From CAZKCI01 sp964551475 (GTDB taxonomy: Bacteria > Auribacterota > Erginobacteria > Erginobacterales > CAZKCI01), in the NCBI GenBank assembly GCA_964551475.1, contig CAZKCI010000033.1, positions 1-14,775 of the forward strand: a stretch of 14,775 bases of DNA, in the 5' to 3' direction. The position numbers and the translations under genes were made by a program. Positions 9,796 to 14,775 of the stretch are shown piece after piece (positions within the stretch are counted from its first letter, which is position 1; every line of letters starts with the position of its first letter). The notes below the pieces were generated by a model that saw only the letters and a list, made by a program, of their open reading frames with translations, ran no database searches and was not told where the DNA came from.

Positions 9796-9819
9796 CCGCG
9801 GACCCAGGAGGGTCCGCGG
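9796..9819. repeat. Hairpin with CCGCGGACCC / GGGTCCGCGG arms
   Basis: A perfect 10-bp stem with an AGGA loop. Flanking GTA (9792-9794) and TAC (9821-9823) add a further GTA/TAC bound after one mismatch. It is 18 bp from the previous hairpin. Confidence 0.75.
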
Positions 9820-9853
9820 CTACGATCGGGGCCCTGACGACTCCCCGGACATT

Positions 9854-9895
9854 TCTAATCTCCGGGGGCGGATTCATCCGCCCCTGGAGATTAGA
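9854..9895. repeat. 20-bp hairpin immediately downstream of the MetA-type barrel gene
   Basis: The outer arms TCTAATCTCC (9854-9863) and GGAGATTAGA (9886-9895) pair over 10 bp. After one G-T pair, the inner arms GGGGCGGAT and ATCCGCCCC pair over 9 bp around a TC loop. It begins 5 bp past the TAA stop at 9900-9902. No T-tract follows on the minus strand, so it would act as a 3'-end stabiliser or a Rho-related structure rather than a simple terminator. The stop codon itself lies in a partial extra copy of the TCTAATC unit. Confidence 0.8.
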
Positions 9896-9899
9896 GGGA

Positions 9900-10742
9900 T
9901 TAGAAGGCGTAGGACGCCCCGCCCATCAGCTCGAAATCAGGCGCGACCTCATCGAGGCCGATGCCCAGGCCGCCGCGCAGGCTGAAGTTCTCCTGGAGGG
10001 CGTACTCGATTCCGCCGGTGAGCTCGATGTCGTTGTCCGCGTCCTTATACGGCTCGGTGCCGAAGTTGAGCTCGCCCAGAATGTTCAGCTGGTCGTCGAC
10101 CTGGTAGATGATGCCGCCGCCGAGCTCGAAGGAGGCTTTACCGTCCAGCTCGACCTTGGTGTCCTTGATTTTATACTCGGCGTCGCCGTTGATGCGCAGG
10201 CCGAGGTGGCTGGCCAGGGCGAAGTTGTCGGCGATGTAGTAGCGCAGGGCGCCGAAGAGCTCAACGTTGAACTTACCGGTGGCCCAGGGAGAGATCACTT
10301 TTTCGGCTCCGGTGGGGAGAGTGAAGAGGAGCCCCCCGGAAAGCTTGACCGGGTCGTCGATGAACTGGTATTTGCCCCAGAGGTCGATATCGCTCAAGCC
10401 CGTTCCGCTCCCCTTGAGATCGATCTTATCGATCTTGGTGCTGGTGCTCATCAGCCAGACCCGCCCGCCCAGCTCCAGCTGTTCCGCGTTGGGGATGGGC
10501 ATGGCGAAAGTGGGGCCGATGGCGAAGACGCTAGTCTTGTTTGAACCCTTGCCATTGACGGTATCGATGTCGCTGGAAAAATACTGGTAGCGCATCTGGC
10601 CGTAGATCCAGGGGTTGATGAAGACCTCGCCGTCCCACTCCGGCCTCTGGAGGAGACGGGTGTTGGGGGAGATCACGGCGAAGGCCGGCCCGGAGAGGGC
10701 CAGCAGGGCCGCCGCGACGACGAAGACCACGATGTGTTTCAT
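9900..10742 (-). CDS. Outer-membrane beta-barrel, MetA-like (PF13557-type transporter family)
   Basis: The 280-residue protein has a signal peptide (1-22, cleavage after GPAFA) and then alternating amphipathic strands typical of a barrel of about 12 strands. 'GLSDIDLWGKYQF' followed by 'KLSGGLLFTLPTG' is characteristic of the 'phenol degradation protein meta'/transporter family, and the C-terminus ends in the aromatic residue expected for BAM insertion (GGASYAF). AAGGAG lies 8 nt before ATG 10742, which supports this start. Members are often annotated as hydrocarbon or aromatic transporters on weak evidence, and no catabolic gene is near. It follows two FadL-type barrels on the same strand with an 86-bp gap, so read-through is possible. 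Confidence 0.85.
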   Translation of the reverse strand: MKHIVVFVVAAALLALSGPAFAVISPNTRLLQRPEWDGEVFINPWIYGQMRYQYFSSDIDTVNGKGSNKTSVFAIGPTFAMPIPNAEQLELGGRVWLMSTSTKIDKIDLKGSGTGLSDIDLWGKYQFIDDPVKLSGGLLFTLPTGAEKVISPWATGKFNVELFGALRYYIADNFALASHLGLRINGDAEYKIKDTKVELDGKASFELGGGIIYQVDDQLNILGELNFGTEPYKDADNDIELTGGIEYALQENFSLRGGLGIGLDEVAPDFELMGGASYAF

Positions 10743-10828
10743 GATTACGGCTCCTTGGTGGAATGGATGGTAAGATTGCGGACGATGTTACCCGGACGGA
10801 TGGTTTGCCTCCTTTCGTCTCCGGGTGT

Positions 10829-12079
10829 TCAGAAGATATACGATGAGGCTAGGAAGATGTAGAGATACGACTCCTGGGCGTCCACGATGTCCATCTGGGT
10901 GGGCGTGCGCCAGCCCACGAAATCGCCGCTGCCCCAGACGTAGTTGACGCCGAAGTTCAACGTGGTGTGCTCCGACTCCCTTCCCGCGCTCATGGTGATT
11001 CCATATTTGTCGATCTGGGCGGGGTAGTAGGACGTCTCGATCTCGGTCTCCGGCGCCGAGGAGCGGCTGGTGAAGAAGCCGAGGCGGAGGGGATAGTTGT
11101 CCATGACATAGTATTCCCCGCCCAGGTTGACGTCGCAGGTGGCCTCCCGTCGCAGGGGGTAGGTCCAGAAGGTGCCGAACTGGTCGTAACCCTCGAAGCG
11201 GTTGAAGCTGGCGGAGAAGTGGTAGGTGAGGTCCAGCCCCAGCCCCAGCCGGGGTGAGGCCTGGTAGGAGACGCCGGCGGTGACACGGGTGGGGATCTTG
11301 TTCTCCGTGTCGGCGTCTTCGACATAGGATCCCTGGAGCGTCCCGGTGGAGCTGATGCGCTTGATGAGATATTTCCCGTCCCCGGTGACGTGCAGGCTGG
11401 GCGTCTGTACGCTCAAACCCAGCGCCCATCTCTCGTCCAGAGCGTAGCGAGCTCCCAGCACGGCCGCCAGGCTCAAATCATTGTACTTGATGTCCTCGGA
11501 GACCGACGTCCCGTAGTCCCCGAAGAGCCAGTCCCGGAACCAGCTGAAGGTGCGGTAGACGCCGAAGATGGAGACTCCGCAGGTGAGCTTCGGGCTGAGG
11601 CGATAACCCGCCGAGGGCCCGATCCAGAGCGTTTGGTCGTCCAGGTTGTATTTGAAGAAATGGCTGTCGCCCACGAAGGCCTCCAAGTCGTTGTTGGAGG
11701 AGCGGTCGGGTATGAAGGCGGAGATGGACAGGGCGAGGTCGTCGTTCACCTTCCAGATCGAGCCGAAGGTGGAGGGGATGGTGACGAAGGAGTCGATGTC
11801 GAGGTTCTCGCCCGGATACCAGCCATCGTCCACCTGGAAGCGGCTGAAGCCGTAGAGGCTGGCGGAGAGGGAGATGGTGCTGGCGGGAGTGAGGGCGAGT
11901 CCGGCCGGATTGTAGTAGCAGGCGTCCACCGAAGAGGCCGAAGCGGTGACCGCGCCGCCCATGCCGGCCGCCCGCTCGCCGACGATGTAGTTCTGATAGT
12001 TGCCGTCGCTGGCGCTCGCCGATCCGGCGGCAATCATGGTCAAAGACGACAGCAGGAAAACCTTCATCCCGCATTGCAT
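10829..12079 (-). CDS. OMPP1/FadL/TodX-family outer-membrane protein, copy A
   Basis: From ATG 12079 the protein is 416 residues. The frame is open 30 codons further upstream, but AAGGAGG at 12085-12091 lies 5 nt before this ATG, and the next residues (MKVFLLSSLTMIAAGSASAS) form a signal peptide cleaved near residue 24. The mature N-terminus DGNYQNYIVGERAAGMGGA and YYNPAGLA (NPAG at 57-60) are the family's plug/hatch signature. The barrel ends SSYIF, a typical aromatic C-terminus. FadL-family barrels pass hydrophobic compounds across the outer membrane. The neighbour at 12271-13575 is a clear paralogue in tandem. The substrate is unknown. Confidence 0.9.
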   Translation of the reverse strand: MQCGMKVFLLSSLTMIAAGSASASDGNYQNYIVGERAAGMGGAVTASASSVDACYYNPAGLALTPASTISLSASLYGFSRFQVDDGWYPGENLDIDSFVTIPSTFGSIWKVNDDLALSISAFIPDRSSNNDLEAFVGDSHFFKYNLDDQTLWIGPSAGYRLSPKLTCGVSIFGVYRTFSWFRDWLFGDYGTSVSEDIKYNDLSLAAVLGARYALDERWALGLSVQTPSLHVTGDGKYLIKRISSTGTLQGSYVEDADTENKIPTRVTAGVSYQASPRLGLGLDLTYHFSASFNRFEGYDQFGTFWTYPLRREATCDVNLGGEYYVMDNYPLRLGFFTSRSSAPETEIETSYYPAQIDKYGITMSAGRESEHTTLNFGVNYVWGSGDFVGWRTPTQMDIVDAQESYLYIFLASSYIF

Positions 12080-12084
12080 AAAAA

Positions 12085-12091
12085 CCTCCTT
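12085..12091 (-). promoter_or_regulatory. Strong ribosome binding site for FadL-type copy A
   Basis: AAGGAGG on the minus strand, 5 nt (TTTTT) before ATG 12079. It is one of the best Shine-Dalgarno sequences in the window and shows that the upstream in-frame ATG at 12169 is not the start. Confidence 0.8.
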
Positions 12092-12194
12092 AAGGTCAGT
12101 TTTTAACCCCGCGGAGACACTAACAAGGGGAGGGGGAAATGTAAATGGAAAAGGTAAAAAAAGAGGCAAGAAAAGGATAAAGGAAGGCGGTTCC

Positions 12195-12272
12195 AGGTTC
12201 AGGGGTTCAACGGTTCAGCGGTTGGATCCGGCTCTGCTTCCCGCAACCGTGAACCCATGAACCGTTGAACCT
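12195..12272. repeat. Inverted pair of three-unit GGTTCANN arrays
   Basis: The left arm (12195-12223) reads three GGTTCA hexamers, each followed by two variable bases, then GGTT. The right arm (12245-12272) is the same arrangement on the other strand. Hexamers pair across the arms while the dinucleotides mostly do not, giving an imperfect stem of about 28 bp around a 21-nt loop. The right arm overlaps the TAG stop of FadL-type copy B (12271-12273). It may act as a terminator or REP-like element between the two paralogues. Confidence 0.75.
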
Positions 12273-13575
12273 AGAATATATATGAGGACGAGAGCGACAA
12301 CAGCAGATACGACTCCCGCGTCTCCACCACCGAGGTGGTGTAGTCCTGTCCGTAGCCCAGGGTCTTTCCATCACCCCAGACGTAGGTCAGGCCGACGTTG
12401 ATGGTGGTGTGCTCGGTCTCGTTGCCGACGGATAGGGTGACGCCGTACATGTCGATCTGGTCCGTGGTCAGGGGGATCAGGGGGTCCGGCTCGGGGGCGG
12501 AAGAGATGTTGGTGAAGAAGCCGGCCCGGAGGGGATAGTTTTTCATCACATAGTATTCCCCGCCGAGGTTGGCGTTCACCACCGCCAAACGGCGGAGGAA
12601 ATACTCGACGTCCGCTCCGGTCCAGTCGTCGGTCCCCTCCAGCTCGCTGTAGCTCACGGGGAGGTGATAGGTCACGTCGGCCTCCACCGCGAACCGGCCG
12701 GTTTCCCGCCAGGCCGCCCCGAGCGAGAAACGGGCGGGGAGGCGGTTCAGGCTTTTCATGCCGTCGGAGTGGATGAGGATGTCCTGGACCGGCGTGGTCT
12801 CGGCGTAGAGGAGCTCGCCCGTTCCGCGCAGGTTGACCACGGGAGTCTGGACCGTCGCCCCCAGGAAAAGATGGTCGGTGAGGCGATACTGCGCGCCCAG
12901 CAGGGCGAGGAGGCCGTAGTTGGAGAAATCAATGTCGTAGATCCGCGTGGCCTGTTCGACGATGTCCCCGGGGGGAACGGTGGTCTGGGCGACCGTCCAG
13001 TTTTGCTTCGATACCATCGAGCGGTAGACGACGAAGACCGAGGCCCCCAGGCTGAAACGGTCGTTGACGAGGTAGCCCAAGGAGGGGCCGATCCAGAGCT
13101 GCTGGTCGTTGACGATGTAGGAGAAATACTCGTAGGTGGCCAGGCCCGGAACGGTCGCACCCGGCCTTCGGAACGACTCCTGGTGGTTGTAGCTGATGTC
13201 GTCCGGGATGAAGGCGGAGAAGGAGAGCTTGATCCGGTCGGAGGCGTTGATCACCGAGCCGAAGCTCGAGGGGATGGTCTCGAACTCCCGGACGCAGTAG
13301 TTGTGGTCCGGCCCCAGGCCGCTGAAGACGGTGTAGCGGTAGAGGCCGTAGATGCTGGTGGAGAGGGAGAGGCGGTCGGCGGTGATGAATCCGAGTCCGG
13401 CCGGGTTGTAGAAGGCCGCGTCGAGGTCGCGGGTGGTGGCGATCACCGCTCCCGCCATGCCCGACCCGCGCTCCCCCAGCGTGTAGTTCTGGTAGTTGCC
13501 GTCGTCGGCGGAAGCCGGCGCGGCGGCGGCGATGGCCAGGGCAACGAGGAGAAAAATCCGGGCGGACGGTTTCAT
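12271..13575 (-). CDS. OMPP1/FadL/TodX-family outer-membrane protein, copy B
   Basis: The 434-residue protein has a signal peptide (MKPSARIFLLVALAIAAAAP..., cleavage near residue 23). The mature N-terminus DGNYQNYTLGERGSGMAGA and FYNPAGLG (NPAG at 57-60) match copy A position for position, and both end SSYIF. Shared internal blocks include 'WIGPS-x-GY', 'NLGGEYYVM-x-NYPLR-x-GFFT' and 'EHTT-[LI]-N-[FV]-G-[VL]'. Its reading order is ahead of copy A, with about 190 bp between them. No clear Shine-Dalgarno precedes ATG 13575, unlike copy A, so expression of the two may differ. Copy B is 18 residues longer, mostly in loop regions (for example after WTVAQ), as expected if surface loops diverged after duplication. 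Substrate unknown. Confidence 0.9.
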   Translation of the reverse strand: MKPSARIFLLVALAIAAAAPASADDGNYQNYTLGERGSGMAGAVIATTRDLDAAFYNPAGLGFITADRLSLSTSIYGLYRYTVFSGLGPDHNYCVREFETIPSSFGSVINASDRIKLSFSAFIPDDISYNHQESFRRPGATVPGLATYEYFSYIVNDQQLWIGPSLGYLVNDRFSLGASVFVVYRSMVSKQNWTVAQTTVPPGDIVEQATRIYDIDFSNYGLLALLGAQYRLTDHLFLGATVQTPVVNLRGTGELLYAETTPVQDILIHSDGMKSLNRLPARFSLGAAWRETGRFAVEADVTYHLPVSYSELEGTDDWTGADVEYFLRRLAVVNANLGGEYYVMKNYPLRAGFFTNISSAPEPDPLIPLTTDQIDMYGVTLSVGNETEHTTINVGLTYVWGDGKTLGYGQDYTTSVVETRESYLLLSLSSSYIF

Positions 13576-13883
13576 GGCGTCAGTTTGAAGCGGGATTCTA
13601 GCCCGGATCGAACGGGAAATTCCAGAGATTTCGCGCCTGAGCGCCTGAGCCGTAATGCCTCGGTTACGCGGGGGCCGACCGGCCGACTAACGGTAGGAAA
13701 AATAATCGCTGTTCCCCCCCTCCCACCGGTTTCCCGCGTCTGACGTATTAAGCTGCAAAATCATCGATCCTTTCCGGGACGGGATGTAAAATAAAGAAAT
13801 GGCACCCCGTTGGGGTGCGGCACCCTGAACGGATGTATCATGAACAACATGGGGCACATTGCCTGGAACGCCGATTTGAGTAA
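13576..13883. other. Non-coding stretch upstream of FadL copy B, with one hairpin
   Basis: No credible gene is seen. It holds GCACCCC / GGGGTGC arms around a GTT loop (13802-13818), followed on the minus strand by a T-rich run (CATTTCTTTATTTT), which could terminate minus-strand transcription. A tandem GGCCGACC-type motif lies near 13674-13686. Base composition is more AT-rich after about 13740 than in the genes to the left. Confidence 0.5.
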
Positions 13884-14051
13884 ATTGGATTTAAAGGAGT
13901 TTAAATCGACACTCTGATTGATATCGCCACTAATAAACTTCTGGCCCTCTTCGGTGGCGCCTCGCCGAGGGATTTCGTGGATGTTTTCTTCCTGGTCAGA
14001 GATTCCGAGCGGAGCGAGGGACGGATTGATGATAAGTATGTGGGTGTGTGA
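13884..14051 (+). pseudogene. Remnant of an AbiEii-type nucleotidyltransferase toxin
   Basis: The plus-strand frame in phase with 13905 reads IDTLIDIATNKL, then ALFGGASPRDFVDVFFL, up to a TGA at 14049-14051. 'ID-x-L-x-DI-A-x-NK-L-x-AL-x-x-R/G-x-x-x-RDFVD-[LV]-[YF]-FL' is the central conserved block of the AbiEii/AbiGii toxin (DUF1814) family, the nucleotidyltransferase half of type IV toxin-antitoxin and abortive-infection systems. An in-frame TAA at 13902-13904 could come from a lysine codon by one change (GTT AAA to GTT TAA), and another TAA lies at 13881-13883. There is no start codon, no N-terminal catalytic region and no AbiEi antitoxin partner. The last 15 residues (SERSEGRIDDK...) no longer look like the family. 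It is clearly a dead fragment. Confidence 0.7.
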
Positions 14052-14074
14052 GTAAGTGGGTACGCGGGGTAGAA

Positions 14075-14362
14075 ATGAAGCCGCTTCGCCATGCCGATTT
14101 CGCGCACGGACCCCCGAACCCTCTGAAAAACGTTTTCTTATCGGGCCGATCGGCGGCGGTCGCCGCAGTGTCGCTGCTCCTGCTGCAGGCGGCGCCCGGC
14201 GATTTCGAGGGCCGGGCCTTCGCCGCCGGCCCGATTCTGCGCTACCTCCTCCCATTGTCGTCGCGCAATCTTGCTTTGACCGCCAAGTGGCTCCATGAAT
14301 TTTACACGCATGATCGATTCGAGGGGGATTACATGTACGTGTGCATCGCCACCCGGATTTAA
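14075..14362 (+). pseudogene. Internally deleted MetA-type outer-membrane protein
   Basis: From ATG 14075 the frame gives 95 residues, ending at TAA 14360-14362. The last 40 or so (AGPILRYLLPL, then LTAKWLHEFYTHDRFEGD) match the C-terminal strands of the MetA/PF13557 barrel family, whose members usually end 'W-x-HEF-x-x-x-NR-x-EGD' plus one last strand. About 25 residues earlier lies a signal-peptide-like stretch (LKNVFLSGRSAAVAAVSLLL). Full-length relatives have roughly 250-320 residues, so about 200 barrel residues are missing between signal and tail. LKNVF begins with CTG (14123-14125), perhaps a mutated ATG. It may be a pseudogene or a tiny expressed protein; I favour the pseudogene. Confidence 0.5.
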
Positions 14363-14363
14363 G

Positions 14364-14379
14364 GCGGGCTGACGCCCGC
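14364..14379 (+). terminator. Hairpin just past the truncated barrel gene
   Basis: GCGGGC and GCCCGC pair over 6 bp around a TGAC loop, starting 2 nt after the TAA at 14360-14362. The following bases (aacccaatt) are not a T-tract, so intrinsic termination is doubtful. Confidence 0.4.
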
Positions 14380-14390
14380 AACCCAATTAT

Positions 14391-14518
14391 GTCACCAAGG
14401 CACAAAGGCGCGGAGAAAGCTGAAATATATTACTGTAGCGGGGGCATCTTGCCCCGATCCATGTTGGCCGGGATCGCGGCGGGGATCCTTCGACTGCGCT
14501 CCCTTCGACAAGCTCAGG
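14391..14518. repeat. Cluster of dispersed-repeat-like segments
   Basis: The stretch holds three repeat-like pieces in order. 14391-14417 is a CACCAAGGCACAAAGGCG-type segment. 14441-14455 is a hairpin with GGGGCA / TGCCCC arms and a TCT loop, preceded by CTGTAG. 14487-14518 is a doubled CCTTCGAC motif that ends in CAAGCTCAGGG; its minus strand would encode PELVEGSAVEGS. Both the first and third pieces recur, to my recollection, in intergenic regions of many unrelated environmental bacteria. No gene is supported here. Confidence 0.55.
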
Positions 14519-14565
14519 GTCTACGACAGGACAGGCTGCCGCTTCCACGATAAGACAGAGCAAGA

Positions 14566-14583
14566 TACACGCAAAAGCGTGTA
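14566..14583 (+). repeat. Hairpin overlapping the presumed GTG start of the sensor gene
   Basis: TACACGC (14566-14572) and GCGTGTA (14577-14583) are perfect complements around an AAAA loop. The only in-frame start candidate of the downstream gene, GTG at 14579-14581, lies within the 3' arm. Confidence 0.6.
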
Positions 14584-14775
14584 CGGTATCACTCACTGCA
14601 TCCAGATACTCGTGCTCGTCTACCAGTATGCGATCAACCGGCGCTATCCGGGGATCGGATGGTGGCTGCTCTGGAGCGCCGCGGAGGTCGCCGGGTTCGC
14701 CTTCATGCTTCTGCGGGAAGTCCCCGCCATTCACCGCCTGGCCATCATCGGCCAAAACTCCCTGATCGTATCGGG
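14579..14775 (+). CDS. N-terminal membrane region of a probable GGDEF or histidine-kinase-type sensor (3' end outside window)
   Basis: The frame from GTG 14579 is open to the window edge (about 65 residues). It shows TM1 (ITHCIQILVLVYQYAI), a short loop NRRYPGIGWW, TM2 (LLWSAAEVAGFAFMLL), REVPAIH, and the start of TM3 (RLAIIGQNSLIVSG). The order 'YPG-x-G-x-W', then 'LR-x-x-[PIV]-x-x', then '[SI]-I-x-x-[NQ]-[NAST]-L-I-[VIL]-x-G' resembles the multi-helix N-terminal domain of many PAS/GGDEF and histidine-kinase sensors. The effector domain is not in the window. There is no in-frame ATG and no clear Shine-Dalgarno. The frame is open further upstream (DTRK before SVYGI), and relatives often begin with a Met-Asp-x-Arg-like segment there, so the true start is uncertain and the gene could be damaged. 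Confidence 0.6.
   Translation, partial: MYGITHCIQILVLVYQYAINRRYPGIGWWLLWSAAEVAGFAFMLLREVPAIHRLAIIGQNSLIVS

Noticed and set aside
10790..10826. Inverted repeat ACCCGGA / TCCGGGT downstream of FadL copy A as a terminator
   Set aside because: The loop is 23 nt, the stem 7 bp, and no T-tract follows on the minus strand.
13595..13600. TAGAAT as a -10 box for FadL copy B
   Set aside because: No acceptable -35 hexamer is found at 16-18 bp.
13840..13917. A 25-codon plus-strand frame starting at ATG 13840
   Set aside because: No ribosome site or family similarity; it overlaps the start of the AbiEii remnant in another phase.
13761..14405. A 214-codon minus-strand frame in the decay zone
   Set aside because: It is antisense to the AbiEii remnant and the truncated barrel, starts in repeat sequence, and has no family features.
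14387..14755. A 122-codon minus-strand frame at the right end
   Set aside because: It contains PELVEGSAVEGS, a translation of a common intergenic repeat, and is antisense to the clear TM segments of the sensor gene.

Overview
This is a GC-rich stretch from a Gram-negative (diderm) bacterium. Almost every complete gene encodes an envelope or secreted product: an ABC efflux pump with its adaptor and outer-membrane channel, two secreted beta-propeller proteins, and three outer-membrane beta-barrels. The lineage cannot be fixed from the sequence. Pro/Ser/Thr linkers joining SBBP and FG-GAP-like repeats, together with spacers built of short tandem repeats and hairpins, look to me like uncultured environmental lineages (PVC/Omnitrophota-like). 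That is an impression, not a result.

Layout. (1) Positions 2-265, plus strand: the C-terminal end of a secreted TapB/DUF3108-like protein. (2) 481-4821, minus strand: a tripartite macrolide-type exporter transcribed tolC, macA, macB, with a good intrinsic terminator at 320-345. (3) 4976-9674, minus strand: a 1203-residue secreted multi-propeller protein (N-terminal propeller, seven SBBP repeats, Pro/Ser/Thr linker, carboxypeptidase-regulatory-like domain, six 40-residue FG-GAP-like units), and upstream of it a TolB/PD40-type probable lipoprotein. (4) 9900-13575, minus strand: one MetA-type barrel and two tandem OMPP1/FadL paralogues. (5) 13576-14578: a roughly 1-kb decayed zone with no intact gene. 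It holds a remnant of an AbiEii-type nucleotidyltransferase toxin, a gene that looks like a signal peptide joined to the last strands of a MetA-type barrel, and dispersed intergenic repeats. (6) 14579-14775, plus strand: the N-terminal membrane part of a probable GGDEF/histidine-kinase-type sensor that runs off the window.

How it fits together. TolC, MacA and MacB are adjacent, co-oriented and should form one efflux machine, but the adaptor has a very short hairpin between its lipoyl halves. The barrels and propellers form an outer-surface block with no enzyme or regulator beside them, so their substrates cannot be inferred.

The most unusual structure is in the spacers. Most hold compact perfect hairpins, several bounded by GTAG/CTAC, or short tandem arrays, and several minus-strand stop codons lie inside the first repeat unit. 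I found no CRISPR array, tRNA, rRNA, intact transposase or convincing new multi-gene system.
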